Assembly (NCBI GenBank): GCA_963691655.1
Contig: OY829326.1
Location: 18,526,878 to 18,590,877, forward strand
Source of the DNA: Toxonevra muliebris
Lineage: Eukaryota > Arthropoda > Insecta > Diptera > Pallopteridae
Reading direction: 5' to 3'
Length of the DNA stretch: 64,000 nucleotides
Shown in pieces: positions 46,311 to 60,067 of the stretch. Below the pieces are notes generated by a model. The model did no database searches, was not told where the DNA came from, and saw nothing but the letters and a program-made list of their open reading frames with translations. Both the position numbers and the translations under genes were made by a program. The first letter of the stretch is position 1, and the number at the start of each line of letters is the position of its first letter.

Positions 46311-48700
46311 CAACGTCGGCAACCCCTCGTTTTTTCTTGTGTAAATGACTTTCTTTTTAGGTTCAAACCACTTATATTCTTTATGCTTGCGACTTATTTT
46401 TAACAATAACGGATTGGAATTGCATTAAATTGTTGCACAGTAATCACTAAATATTATGTTTCGATTTATTTTTAACTGATTTGCAAATTTAAAAGACTGC
46501 AAACTGATGCGACTGTTCCAAACGCTAAGACGAATGAAGAAGACAAGATAATACCCAAGCACTGTTGCCAGATCTAAAAAAACCATACAGTACCATGAAA
46601 ACCAACCATGGCTTGGTATTAAAGCGTACTTACTTATTAAAAAAATTTTATTCATGTTTTTATTCAGTCTATGAATTACAGACTATGACAAAGATTACAC
46701 AAATTAAACAAATTTTAACAATCAGTATCAATTTTAATCAATGGTGTTACAACTTTGGCATTTAAACCGGAATCCAGGATGTTTTCTGAAGTCCCGTAAA
46801 CCCAGGGATTAGGGCACCGGATCCCTGGATTTTTACTTTTTAATTTTAAATATAAAAACTTAAATTTTTTATACTATAGAGCTTATTTAAAGTGGTACAC
46901 ACACAGACATTGAGGAGGTATATTGTTTAGATGAAGAAGAAAGTGAATGTTTGGAAAGTTAATTTAAAAAAGCAATTGGAAATTGCGGCAGCTAAAACAT
47001 AAAAAAGGTAATAGATTTATTTTTTCTATTCGTGAATTATATTTATTCACACAATATCAGTGGATGTGAAATGCTCGGCTTAAGCCCTCCATGAGCTGTT
47101 GTACCTTAAAAGAAAAAATTTATTATCTTTATAAAGGGAGTTTTTCAGAGCTTATGAATTCCAAAAGGGATTCAGTCGGTGAAACACTAACTACCTACCA
47201 CCGCTGGATATCAAATTACACATCTGTCTAGCTTTTACCTGACCTTTATATAAAAAGTTATACTGGCACTCAAAGAGATTAAAACCAAAAAAAAAACAAT
47301 TGTTGTTCTTATAATTATATAAATAGTAAATTTTTAGTTTTATTTTAAGTTGGTTTCAAGTTCTTGTTGCTCAAATGACAAAAAAAAAACATAAGTGCAA
47401 CGAACAAATACTTCATCTCAAAACAATATAATACTCAAAATAATACATAAATCTTCATATAAATAGCACGCTTTACTCCGAATAGCATGTAGCTATGATC
47501 CTATGATGGTTTCATAGAGTGATACAAATAGTTCTAAGTTTATACCTATAAGAAATTGTTATTTATATGTACTCGAATTGTAACTGAAGTCTCAGTAAAA
47601 TGAATTAAATTATAAAGTGACATAAAACACATAAACCTATAGTAATGGCCATGGTATTGACTTTAATGGAAAGAAAATTTGAAGCCATTAGTGTTTCAAT
47701 ATGATATCGGGCATAAAGGCGCAGTGGCTGGCTCGAATAAAGCGCAATCTGAGAGGTCAATTTTAATTGGTCAGAGAAATTATTCTAGAGGTGTTCACAT
47801 GATCGTGCAGCATAATTCACTAGTCCATTACTCGAAATTATCAATCATTATTATAATATCAATAAATTTATTGTGTCCCTCGTTGTATGGTATCTTCTGC
47901 CGTCTTGTTGGTATATTGATGTAGTTCATTTAACTTTTAATGCAGTGTTTTTAATTTTTCTTTATATTTACGTTATGGATTTTAATTTCTCATTGGCTTT
48001 TTTTTTTTTTGTTGAAGTTGATAAAAATTTGGTCTATGATTTCTATTTAATTTGTAATCGCTTACTATACCTTACACATACCTATGTACTCATAATTTTG
48101 TACTTTAATTTTTAAAATACACCACTTCACTTCTGACTAACAGAGTTACAAAACATCCCATCCAGAAACACATACGAAACCAAAATCCTATTTCAGAAAA
48201 TGTCACACAAATGTACAATACACCGAGCAAATTATTTGGTGTCAAAGCGAAAGTTTGAAACGAAAAATGGTTATTTCTTAATTTTGTATGTAAAAGAGTA
48301 ATAACTCTAACGTTATATATTTCATTGTGAAAATATTTTATAAACGTACTAAACGTACCTATGCTGGTTTGCAGTTTAAACGGCGAAATAGAAAGAAGGC
48401 TTTTGATTTCATACAATCGTCTGACAACTGGAATTTTGTCGATCGACAAGCCCATACACTATGCGATTTCTTATACCATTAGAATAAATAATAATAAGAG
48501 CATAACCACGGCAGAAGAATGGCAATCTCTGTCTAATGGCAGGGCTCTTAGTATAAAGTAACGAGTACTAAGAACAAACAATATTTCTATGGCGACATTC
48601 GCACATCACTAGCTACACATGCTATCAAAAAATTTCTTTACACGTGTGTTACCGCTGGAAGTGTTTGCTAAATATCAATCGATTTTAAAATTTAATAAAA
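46311..48700. other. Intergenic and upstream of the L1-domain gene
   Basis: AT-rich; no supported gene. The segment just before 48701 (about 48580-48700) is more complex and probably includes the promoter and short leader of the next gene. The open frames at 47679-48115 and 48105-48455 lack recognisable features. Confidence 0.5.
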
Positions 48701-50623
48701 ATGGTGAAAATACAAAAACCAACTCCAAAAACTCTTATTAAAGATAATATCAAAAATAAATCGTCTGGCAAAGTACATAAATTAAAAAAGAACAACGATG
48801 GAAAAGCCACTGAAAGTAAAGTGTCTAAGGTAATTGAAAAAGTCAAGCCGGAGAAGAAAGTAGTGGCTGCAACTGAAAAAGGAAAAGAATTGCTTGCTGA
48901 GAAAAAGGACGCTAAGAAAAATAATAAGGAAGCCAATGAATCCGCAAAGGGGAAGAACAAAAAGCAGAAACAAAACAAAAGTGTTCAGTCGGCCAAAGCA
49001 AAACCTTTAGTGTTGGCGCCGGCAGAATCTCCTAAGCCGACTCAACCCGTTGCTGTATCAAGTGATAAAAATAAGAAGACAGAAAAGGTTGGCGGTGCCA
49101 TTGCAGGCAAAGGGAAAGGGAAAAAGCAGAAACAAAAGTCAAAAAAAGCAGAAGCAAAAACAAGCGATGGATCAAATAAAACCCAGGAGCCACTTACAAA
49201 AATGCAAAAGAAGAAGGCCTCCAAAAAGGCATACAAGAAGCAACAAATTAAAAATAAACTAGCTGGCAAGCAGAAAAAACCAAAGCCTCAACCAACTGAG
49301 ACTTTCGCCCCAGTACCTTATGACGAGGATAATTTTAATACTATCGTAAATACTGCGAACGTGAAGAAAATTGCTGAAGCATTGAAGACGCAAGTGGAAA
49401 AAGAAGTAACTGAAAAAAAGACATCAATTTTCAGTGATTATCGTTATTTCCTTAACGTGGCCAGCTTTAAAATACCGAGCTGTCCAAAACGCGTAGTAAA
49501 GCTGTAAGTACAAATTGAGTTTACTCAACTAAAGAAATAAATAAATAAATGCTACATGCATCGATTAAATTGCAGTAATCTTAAGCATTCTCTTGTCGAC
49601 AAGGATGATGATGTTGTTATAGTTGTACCCGATTTGAAACGTGGTGCCAAAGTTGACTACGAACCTACAATTCAGCATTATGAAGATTTGTTCCGTGAGG
49701 CTGGTATTGAAGGCATAAAAATCATGCCCTTCAATCAATTGCGCACCGAATGCAACACATTCGAAGCTGTACGAAAATTTGGCAACACCTACGACTATTT
49801 TCTGTGTGATGGCCGCCTAGTAGGACAAATTGTGGGCTTCTGTGGCAAGGTAATTTTTGAGAATGCATGTTCTTAATTGTCTAAAAAATGTATACCTTTT
49901 ATGTTTCAGGTTTTCCAAAAGCCCCGTAACACTTTCCATGCTGTGCGCATGGAAAACACTAAAAATCTCAAAAACGAGATTGAAAAAGCTCTGCATCGCA
50001 CTGCTTATAAACAATTGCACAAGGGTGATCTTATTTCGATACCTGTAGGCAATCACAAGTATACCATGGATCAGCTGTCTGAAAATGTAGAACACGTTGT
50101 TTCACAACTTAAAAATATTTATCCTGGCGGTTTGGGTAATGTGCGTAACATGTACTTAAAGATTGATATTGTTGGTACAACATCATTGCCAGTTTATGTT
50201 AGCACAGCTCAGGCACCAACTGATACTCCTTATGTGGTGGGACCTCGTGAGCAGCGTATGCTGAAACTGAAGAAGAATGCAAACGATGTGTTATCCAATT
50301 TCAATATTACTAAGGACGCAGACATTGTTAAGCTGACAAAGAAGCAAGTTGAACGTAAGCGTAAATATAAAGAAGTTCGTGCTGCACTTTTAGCTGAAGA
50401 TGACAGTGCTACAGAAAAGCCTAAAGAAAATGCTGATGAAGAAGAAAGAGAAGACATTGCAGTGCCAACGAAAAAGTCAAAAAAAGAGAAAAACGCTAAA
50501 GTGGAGAAAGTAGTTCAAAAGAAAGGGAAGATAGTGCAGCCACCATCTGAATCGGAAGAAGAAGTAGAAGAATGCTCGTCCCGTGCGAGTGACAGCAATG
50601 AGAGTGAAGAGGAAAGCGATTAA
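48701..50623 (+). CDS. CG13096: Ribosomal L1 domain-containing nucleolar protein (RSL1D1/CG13096-like)
   Basis: A 596-aa protein of the RSL1D1/Utp30-Cic1 group, related to ribosomal protein uL1 and expected to act in the nucleolus in ribosome assembly. Three exons: 48701-49503, 49576-49849 and 49910-50623. Introns are 72 and 60 nt, both GT-AG, and phases agree. Residues 1-210 are a highly basic Lys/Ala-rich tail with likely nuclear and nucleolar localisation signals. The L1 fold covers about 220-470 (VVIVVPDLKRGAKVDYEPTI, then FREAGIEGIKIMPFNQLRTE, DYFLCDGRLVGQ, GNVRNMYLKIDIVGTTSLPV). The C-terminus is Lys-rich with acidic Glu/Asp/Ser clusters and ends EEESD. The start ATG (AAAATGG) follows in-frame-free AT sequence. 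A possible poly(A) signal ATTAAA is at 50816-50821. The symbol is from recall of the fly relative. Confidence 0.9.
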
Positions 50624-52690
50624 AATTGCGTTGTGCCCAATATTTTTAAGTTTTCTCTATACAATTTCTTATAGTTTGGAAAAATATTCAATTATAGTTT
50701 TTTTTTTATAATATAAATTTCTACATAACAAACTGTACTAATCTGATGTAAACAAAGTTGATTTGTTTTAATGTGCAGTCATGCTGTTCTCACCTTAAGC
50801 TTTTTAGTTTTGGAAATTAAATATATTCCCCGTTATTAAGTCTTACATTATTATTTCCTTTTTTTTTTTAAATGTGCAGAGCTCTGAATATATTAAAAAT
50901 AATTTTATAACAAGATGAATTTCAAAAGTAAGTATATTTCTTTCCTTCATCTGAATGTTCTTTCAGCGATTGCATTGGATCGAAGAATTTTTCCTAAATT
51001 TGGGAATGTATCACTACTCAAAAACTCCATTATTTTTTTTTAAATTTATATAAAATCAGATTGTCAGAATTGCAACAAATTTAATATTATTAACCCTTCT
51101 GTTAAGAAAAAATAACACTTGTGATATTAAGGCTTCTAAATTATTAATAAGTTTAATACTGTTTACATACTTATATATAAGTATATATTCACTATGTGGG
51201 CCCAAGGCCGAATTTGAACAGCGAAGTGAAACGATTTTCATTGGCAATTTTTACTCTTGGAGATTTGCCATTACCAGCCAAGGTGTGGTGCCGTGTAGAA
51301 AATTTGTTTATTTTTTAACGTGCCAAGATATAAAAACTGAGCAAACTTACAAATGTTAAGAAGAGGTTCAGTTCTGAAATGGGAAACATTGGTTAAGTAA
51401 ATGTGGTAACTCCTAAGTAATAAGTTGAAATGGTATGAAAGAAAATTCAAAAGAAAATTACCAAATTCTGTACATTTCATTAAAACATCATTTGGAAGAA
51501 TTTTTGTGTCAACATCGGGCAATAGCCACGACTACCTGCTATATAAGTGATATCTTCAAGGAATAATAATAAAAAGAAATATTAGTACAGGTCCACAGAT
51601 CAACGACGTCCAGCTAGTTTTTGGTTCTTTTTGGGCACGAAACATGCCTATTATAATTTTTGTGACTATAATTTTGAATTTCTCTAAGTTGTAAGCTGCT
51701 GTAGTCTGTTAAGTCATATATGGTCAGTTGTAGCTCGGCAAATTGGAACGGGATTGCTATTTCGAAGCTTCTAAATCACGGAGTTGAATACCTTAGTTCT
51801 TAGTAGTTTGTGATATTTTATTTCCCGACAAAAATAAATCAATTCTCATTCTTTCAATAATTCAAAACACATCTGTCTACTATAATTGACCATAATTAAA
51901 GTGTTATCCCATATTTTTTGGAGAAGCGGTTTTTTCGTAGTTTCCCGTTAGAATTACTTTCCCAGTTTATTTAAATGGAATATTGAGTAAAAAATTTTAA
52001 ACGAGTTTCAAAATACTCAAACATGAAAAGTATCAAGTGTAAGTTTGCTTTTATATAAAGAAACTTGTTTCTCGAAACTGTAAAAATGTGTTGGAAAAGA
52101 TGAGGTTAGACAAAAAGAGTATTTGCGCCTCTTGTCATCACATTTGACACAAGTTTCCTTGTCTAAAAGCAGACTAATTAACAAAATTAACATTTATTCA
52201 GTTTTGCATATAACACGTTATTCCATTGAAAAAACTATAAAAAGATAGATACATAAATAGTTTATCAGTTTAATTAATTTTTTTCTTTTCAATGGTAATA
52301 CAAATTTTATTTAAATCAAAACTTGAAAAACAAAAAAATGCTATGTATCAACGATGTTGAAAATTTTTGTCGTCTGCAAAATTTTTCTCTACTTTCACTT
52401 TTGTTACTTCACGCTTCAGCTTTACATTCTGTTCCTCACTTCATCAATTAATTAAAAATATGATTGTGTGTGTCTATAATTACAATAAGCAAGAGCTTCA
52501 GAGTTGGACATTTTTCGTCGTTTGCTCCGCTACATTCTCTGCTTCAACGGCATCCTTCACGCTTCACTTTTTATTTCAACTTTTAGTTTTGTATCACCCT
52601 CTGCTTAGCGTTTGACATGCCACTACTTAATCAGCTGATCGACAGCAACGTTGCTATTATTTGAATGCTTATGTTCCAATTGCCAATATA
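50624..52690. other. Intergenic
   Basis: 3' untranslated tail of the L1-domain gene, then AT-rich DNA with one SINE body fragment (51187-51300). No other gene is supported; the open frame at 52367-52615 has no recognisable similarity. Confidence 0.5.
51187..51300 (-). repeat. Fragment of the tRNA-Glu SINE body
   Basis: The stretch GGCAATTTTTACTCTTGG-AGATTTGCCATTACC and the following CAAGGTGTG match the middle of the SINE at 826-1158 (around 943-990) with the same order and spacing. The tRNA head and target duplication are absent, so this is a truncated or eroded copy. Orientation follows the full copy. Confidence 0.6.
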
Positions 52691-53681
52691 AACTCTTTGG
52701 TTTTTGACAAACGAATGACAAGAATAACTTCAGAGGGAAGGAATCAGAATAATTTTTTTTTTGTTCTTGTGTGTATTTCGTGGAAAGCATAATATTTTTT
52801 AATTAAATTCGCATAGTTTTAGATTTATTAATTATTCAAATATAAAATTAGCAAAAGCGTTAATCAAATAACTACTTACAATTACAACGCGACTAAACAA
52901 ACCCTAGAAAATGTATTAAAAATGCGAGTGAGAAAAGCAAGAGCAGCAACAAGAAGGCAGCAAAAAACCCAATTGCTGCAGACAGAAAAGAAACTAATAA
53001 TATAAAAATTTAATTTCATTTTATGAAATTGTGTGCAAAAACAGAATAAATAATTGTATACCGACTAGAAAAAGAATTTTTCAACAAAAAGGTGAAGGTA
53101 GTGAAGAGGCGCAGCCGAATGCAACAACAATATCAGATTGCTCTCTGCTGGCGCTGCTGTGCTATATCGTGTCTTTATAAAAATGTTTGCTAAATAATAA
53201 ATTAGAACAATATTCTAGATAAAAATTACAATTTCCTAAACAGTGTTTATTCAGAAAAAGATTCTTAAAGTACTGTGAAGCTTACACTAAAACATTTTTA
53301 GAGTTATCTTCAACATTATTGATATTTCCAAAAAACAAAAAAGAAACCTTAAAGAAATACAATCCCCACCACCATCACTACCCCACATAACGCCACATCA
53401 CGCGCTGTCAGTCACAAATTGTTACCACCGCCTCCCGCCTCACAAACCGCCGACGCTCTATTTAATTGAAATTATAAACGTCAAATATCTACACTTCGAA
53501 ATTCCTTTGTGTGGTGACACACAAAACATTTGGACAATTCCACTGCGTGATAATTTTGTTGTTGCTGTTTTGCTTTTGCTGCTCTCACTTAATCATCATT
53601 ATTAACAACGCGCCGCAACGCTGCTCTAGCTCCAAGCATTGGAGAATTTGCTTTATATAGGAAAGACTACAACAAACAAAA
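52691..53681 (+). other. Probable 5' leader of the gene starting at 53682
   Basis: From about 52740 the sequence becomes A-rich with CAG/CAA words and then GC-richer (53090-53170 and 53390-53460), as in fly 5' leaders. A short upstream frame begins with the ATG at 52922. No splice sites could be assigned with confidence, so the leader may comprise one or more exons. Confidence 0.35.
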
Positions 53682-53762
53682 ATGCCGAAAATTTATATGA
53701 AGAAACCTTTGGCGGGCATGGTCATAAGAAATCGGAGTACTATTAAGGATGTTGTCATCACG
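53682..53762 (+). CDS. First coding exon of an unrecognised gene
   Basis: The ATG at 53682, in an A-rich context (ACAAAAATGC), opens 27 codons ending in VVIT, directly followed by a strong donor, GTAAGTTCC, in phase 0. The peptide starts MPKIYMKKPLAGMV and contains a basic NRST segment; it is not low-complexity. No signal peptide or membrane segment is evident. I do not recognise the family. The next exon was not found downstream, so it probably lies beyond 64000 after an intron of more than 10 kb, or it is too short to see. The leader-like sequence upstream supports a real gene start. A chance frame with a fortuitous donor remains possible. Confidence 0.5.
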
Positions 53763-54455
53763 GTAAGTTCCTTTATCTTTAGCTAAATTAGCTTTGATTA
53801 CCACCCGCATACCAGTTGCATTAAGCTTTTGGCTTTACCCTCAGATATTAATTAACATATGATATAGATATATGCAGGCACAAAACATACTACATATGTA
53901 TGAGCATTAGTTTATTTTAAATTTTAAATTAAGTAATTGTAAATTTAGGCATACATGAAGTCATGCATGAAACTCTTTGAAATTCTTAGCCTTTGGCTGG
54001 CTCAATTTAACGGCCTGCCATCAAATAGCTGCCTGCTCTATTGATTAGTTTGCATTCAATTTCTTTTAGGTTGTGCGCGTTGTTCGTTCTCGTCTTTAAT
54101 GTTGTGCGCATGATTCGCATGAAGATACATGCGCATAAACAAACGATTTCAATAAAGGTAATAACTAACTATAGGACGTTTTTAAAATGTTCAAGTAATA
54201 TTTTATTTCTTAAGAAATCAACTCATTCGAAATTTATAAAAATATCAAAGAAAACATTAAAGTTTGCTCATGCCTAAAATACAATGAAAAACCTTCTATA
54301 AAGTTTCTTCTTGCTGCTTATAAATACATACATATATGTACATCTATTCGACTGTTATAGCTTGATATATATGTTGTTTATAGTTTGTTAAATACACATG
54401 CTCATGGTGTTTTATGTAGTTCACATAGTAATTACTTATACCAAATCTCTATAGT

Positions 54456-54624
54456 CATTTCACATTGGCACCAGTTGTTGCCGAAGCGTTGTTTCCCCAT
54501 AAAAAATGAAAAAACGAAATAAAAAGGATGCAAATAATATTTTAATCAGTAGCAGCAAGTTTGAAAAAAAAACAAGAGAGCACAAAACATTTGCCTCAGC
54601 GGCAACTGATGCCAGTGTGAAATG
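54456..54624. mobile_element. Short MITE with about 29-bp inverted termini
   Basis: CATTTCACATTGGCACCAGT at the left end pairs with the inverse of CATTTCACACTGGCATCAGT at the right end, and both continue into TTGCCG-like sequence. The whole element is 169 bp with an A-rich centre. No clear target duplication is visible (left flank CTATAGT, right flank GACCTTA). The superfamily is unknown. Confidence 0.55.
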
Positions 54625-57600
54625 GACCTTAGCGACTACGTTTTTCTGTGAGTGAGAGATCTTAACCCTCAAGGTTGAAATAATAATAAAACAAACACCA
54701 GAATTTTTGTTCCCAGTTAACATTGATGAAAGAAAAATGATTATGAAGTCCATTTTTTTGATTAGTTTTGGAGTTTAGCAGTTAGGTGAGAAAAACGAAA
54801 GGCTGCCCTGATGCGGCTAAGCCAAAAAATAAAGATATATGTGGGTAATTCACAAGGTGTCTTATTTGGTGTTGTATTCTCTCATTTTTCATAAATTCTC
54901 ATTTTTCATACAAAATTATACGAAATTAGTATAATGAGGTATATGAGGTCACTTAGAAATATTTTTTTTTAGATTTTTTTATATTATTATAAAAAACAAT
55001 CGTGTGATCGCAGTAAGTGCAAACTGACCACAAATTGTGTGTTTATTCTTTCTTCAAGTCTACCAATTAATTAAAAAAATAAATAAATTTGCACTTGTCC
55101 ATTAATTAAATTAAAATAACATAAAAACAAAGAAATAATGGACATACAAATTCTGGTAAAATGGTTTCATAGTTAGAATTTTCGGTTTATAAAAGCAAAT
55201 TTTAAAGTTGTTCGGTTTATAAAATATTGGAATAAAAAACAAACCCCACACTCGCTGTCACCTCATTCCATGCTGAGTATCGGGATGGAATCTCCCTGTA
55301 TAATACACATATTTTATATAATTGCAACCATTTTGTTTGAGTTTTTAAAATATTACAATCAATGCTAACACAATTTATACCCAAGACTAGAAAAATCATG
55401 CAGTTACTCATTTAAGTATATTTTCTATATAGGAAAATAGTTGTTGCTGGTGTTACATACTCACATTTGGTATTAGCTATAATGAAAATCATATATAGTA
55501 GATGTTCAGGCAAAATCTTTTAAGTGCATTTGCAGGTTGATATATACACGTTATCATCAAAGATTTAATTTAGGACGTCATTTATATTTTAAAAGTTAAT
55601 ATGAATCCAAGCAAATATATTAATTTGGTCTAAGCGATTTCTGTTTGAACACCCACGATATGTAAGTTACATAAATACAATAAATAGCCAGTAGGAAATC
55701 ATAAACATCAAAATTAACATTTTAAAATATATTTTATGGGCTAGGTGTTTTAACTATATCGATATTTTGATTGCTTTAATTTAATGTTATTCTGACAAAA
55801 TTTTGTATATATAACTCTAATAAATAAAAAATGAAAGTCATGAATGCCCTTAAAATACTCAATAAAAATACATGGCCATTATATAAATTTTGAATGCATC
55901 TCCATCAAAAGTGTGAAGTCTCCGAAACCACTAAACCCTGGATTTATTTAATTACCTAGTATTGTTACCGTAGCTGCTTTTTTTCAATTTAAATGTCCTC
56001 ATTTATTGCCCAGTAAAGCTCCCCAGTCGTAAAGCTTTTAGATTCTGATATTTTTTAAACAAACATTTTAAATAATGATTTTTTAGTATTTCCTACTGGG
56101 CATAAAATTTACATATCGCTGGCTTAGTTTGTTAAAATCCTAACATACAATTTTTCAATATCGAGTTTTTCATGGATTATGATAAAGCGTGCCCACTTTC
56201 ATCTGTACCAAAGATTTTGGAGACACACCGAAAACTTACGGCCTGTTCTTTTAGTTTAAATTACAAATTCTGGAAATAGTACCCAAATATCAAAATATTT
56301 TTTGCGTCTCCTGTAAAATTTAAAAAATGTATGTTAGCGCTTTAGCAAATTAAGATAGCGATATAAGTATTGTATTATTGTCGCGTCGTTATAATAAGTT
56401 TTAAAATACTTTGTTTTTCTTTATCATAACTATTGTTCTAGTACATTCATAAACAAAATATACTATTTATCTGTGACGCAATTTTGTTAGAAATTAATTT
56501 CATTGACATGCATCTCGATGACACATTTCTATACTATAATATAAATAATGCTCTTTGTTAATAATTTAAAATGAATTTCTTTAAATATGACATTATCAAA
56601 CTATATTTTAAAAATTCTTGAGGTTAGGGTAAAAATGTGCTCATGTTCAAGTGTCGTCGTTGTAAAAAAAAAAAAAACAAATTCAGGCAATTCAAAAAGA
56701 TAAAGAAATCTATAAGTCATGCGATAAAACAGCAGAGGTGTCGTGCCATACACATATATGTATATTTGCTTGAGTATTTTAAATTGTTGATAAAAATAAA
56801 AGTTAATGACATGTATACGTTTTAGTTAACAATTAAACGATTTGCATGCAGTTAAATAACTTTAAATAATTACCTGAAGTTACTTATGTACGTTATCAGT
56901 CTGGTTTATTTCGTTAATAAAAGTACAATAGCAGTTAAATAAATATTTAATTCATAAGATACATATGTATTAAGATTTTCATACGCAGACTAACCGACAC
57001 GTAAAAAAAAAACGCTACACTAAAACTTCTAAAGTGTTTTGACTTTTTGAGTTGAGTTGTCTTTGTATTGGACATCACTTAAAATTACTTAGTATTTAGC
57101 AATTGAAGTGCGATTATTTTCTTGCGCTAACCCTAGAAATTTCCGCGATCGACGCCATTATGTATGTTCTTAATAGCAATGAATTATAATTTACATATGT
57201 ATATAAACTTTTAACTCTTCTATTGCTTACTTTTATTTATGTTTATCAGCAAATTCACTATTACTCATTGACCTTGATAATTTTTATATTTTTTAAACTG
57301 ACCAACTCTCATTTTCGTTTCCTCGTGAATTGAGTTTTAAATGAATATTAATTTTGCTGTTGGCATTTTAATCTTCTCATCTTTTTTTATCTTCTTTTTC
57401 TTCTTCTGTATGCTTAAATGCTTTCGTTTTTATTTTAATGTGTATTTTATCTTATGTGCTACTGGTATTTTGTTTTACGTTATAATTTTGTGTGTTGTTT
57501 TTAAGAGCGAGCATGACAAAAGTTTATTTACTAAATAAAAAGCAGATCATGACTATATACAGGGTGTTTCAGTGGCAATGTGTTAAATTTATATGGTGTG

Positions 57601-58100
57601 TTGATGGGTTTATTTCATGCAAATAATTTTTAAAGCTTCTCATAGAAAAATGTGTATATTTCGACTTGTTAGAAAGATATTATTTAGAGATTTCGGAATT
57701 TGTATAATATTTATCCCAAACTATTAACTTTCTTAAGCTATAGCTGGCCAAATTTAAAAACTGATGAAAATAATGAGTAAATATTGCATATTACCTCATC
57801 TTTCTCAAAATTTCACGTAATAAAATCATTCAACCAGACCTATTCTCTATTAAAAAACAAAACAGAATTTCTATAAAGACGTAAGCTTGAAAACTTATGA
57901 GCTTGTTTTCGGGAACACATCTTTCCTCAAACGTGTAAATCGGTAGTTTGATCGGAGCTCCATTTTACTATTAATATCAGAATTTATTTTCAAGCATTTT
58001 TTGTAATTACAATAAAAAATTGTAATAAAGTTAAAAAATTAAACAATATGTATGTAAAAAAAACAATATACAGTTTTTAAAAAATCATGAAACTTGATAC

Positions 58101-58349
58101 AAGTTTGAAACGAACTAGATCTGTTTTTTAAAAAGTCGTTCGCCATTTTGAATTTCTGTTTACAGATTTGGATTGAGCGACCCAAAAAGCCCCAGAGTAA
58201 CAAGTTTCAAACGAATTAGAATAATTTTCAAACATTTGTCCGTCATCTTGGATTTTGAAATTCTGTTTACTGATTCGGATCCCACCAAAAATCCCCGAGT
58301 AACAAGTTTTAGATGAATTAGAAAATTTTTTTTAGAAAGTCGTTTGCCG
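58101..58349. repeat. Tandem repeat, about 101-bp unit, about 2.5 copies
   Basis: Units start at 58101, 58202 and 58304 with AAGTTTGAAACGAACTAGA, AAGTTTCAAACGAATTAGA and AAGTTTTAGATGAATTAGA. Each unit runs on to a GTCGTTCGCC/GTCCGTCATC block, an ATTCTGTTTAC(A/T)GATT block and a terminal CCCC(A/G)GAGTAAC. The third copy stops after the GTCGTTTGCCG block. Divergence between units is moderate, so it is an old duplication. It may be a satellite monomer or an internal repeat of a transposon. Confidence 0.75.
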
Positions 58350-59856
58350 TACTGTTGCCGGCCGGAGTAGTCACTATAGTGGCCACTTTATATATTGACG
58401 TTTGTGTTTACCGAATAGACTTCATATTAATAAAAATTTTCACTTAAAAAAATTTTAAATTTCTTTGGATAATTGCCGGGCCTCTAAAGGTTAAATTAAA
58501 GCTAAAATCTTTCTGCTGTTTCTAAAGTTAATCCCGAAATATTAATATAAAATGTGTAGTAAATATTTTGCAGTGCAGGATTGAATCGTTAAGGATCGTA
58601 GTTTTTTAGATAATATATCTTTTTTCTTCTCTGATTTAAATTGTTTTAAAAATATGTTTTGAAACAATCAAGCGTGTGTTATATACATATGGTTAAATTG
58701 ATTATAATCGAAGAAATGGTCGAAATTTATTTAGTTCATGAATTTGTTTATTTCATTCTAATTTATTTATTTTTTTTGCTTATTGAAAGGCAATGACTTT
58801 TGTCAAATGTGAATAATATATTGAAAATTTGAACGTGTGTTGAACGTTTTTATATCATTTTCTTTTTATAGTATTGACCATTAGTTATTGATTACTTGTT
58901 ACCTACTATTTGTGTAACTATGTATTTAACTTTGCAATTGTGTGTTGAATCTTAATAGACAAATAGATTTTTTGTAGTTGATTTTTGAGTTAAATAAAAA
59001 CAAATTAAAATAAATGGTAATTAGCATCTGATATTCACAACCTAACTTCATGTATTTTTTGTTTATTTTATACCTACAAAATGGGATGGTTTTTATATCA
59101 ATCATTTTTTTTTTACCAAAACGAATCTCAGTTAAATAAATTTTCATGTTTATAAATATTGCGTGCAAGTGCAATATTAATATCAAATATTTTTACATAT
59201 AAATATATGTATGTATATTGAAACATATGTTTGTATGTGTATACAATTAAACAAACATAAACCACTCCAACCAAAAATTTGTATAATTCACTATGTTTTC
59301 TTTACACTTCCACTCTCTGCTTCTCAAAGGCATCAAAATTTTATTAGTTACTTAGGTGAATTAGGCGCTAAATAATAATGATGAATGTGTCACTTTCGTT
59401 ACAGGCTTATGAGGAGCATTTATTTATTACTAATGGGGCATAAAATAATAATGTGAACATTTTCAATTAAGAATAGTATTTATTTGGTGTTTATTTATGA
59501 GTTTTTTAACCTGATTTCTTATTAAATATAAATAGTTATCATGATTTACTTTCTTTGTAATATTTGTTATGTCAGGGGGTTTTTTTATGGTTTCGTAGAA
59601 AATAATTACGGCTCAGTGCAGAATTTATTCAGAATTTTGATTTCAAGTTAGAAAATCAAAATTTGATTTCAAAATATAGCTTGATGTGGGATCCTCAGCT
59701 TTTTCCTGTAGATATTTTTGATATGCCTCTATATTCATATAAACATAACCTAAAACAGTGACTTTATTTCACACGGTACTCTGGAAGCGTAGTATTTAAG
59801 GTTTCTATAAAGTATAATTTGTAAACTCATCTGGCAATTCTATTATAACTAGTTTA

Positions 59857-60067
59857 GATTAAGTTAAGAAGCTGTCCAGACACCCACAGCGATGTGGCAA
59901 TCTGTTATCACTTACTGGTTTTACCATTGCCTACCTCTCTTAATCACTCAACATCGATAGTGAATATAAGAAGGTTATAAAATTAATCACCAGGCCAAGA
60001 TGGGAATCGAACCGGCAACCTCTCGAGTGAGAGTCAAGTGCACTACCCACTAGACAATCGAGGTCGG
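59857..60067 (-). mobile_element. tRNA-Glu-derived SINE, second copy with internal deletion
   Basis: The minus-strand head (about 60067-59995) again carries the CTAGTGGGTAGTGCACT box-A region, a CTCTCAC-like anticodon loop and a GGTTCGATTCCC box B. The body matches the copy at 839-1145 but lacks about 75 bp in the middle (between the GCTGTCC-AGACAC and GATGTGGCAAT segments). The outer words TAACTAGT and TAACTAAT may be the remains of a target duplication. Confidence 0.75.

Noticed and set aside
57541..58349. A single transposon starting at CAGGGTGTTTCAGTGG (57561)
   Set aside because: No inverse of this end and no target duplication were found up to 58.4 kb. The tandem repeat at 58101 is listed separately.
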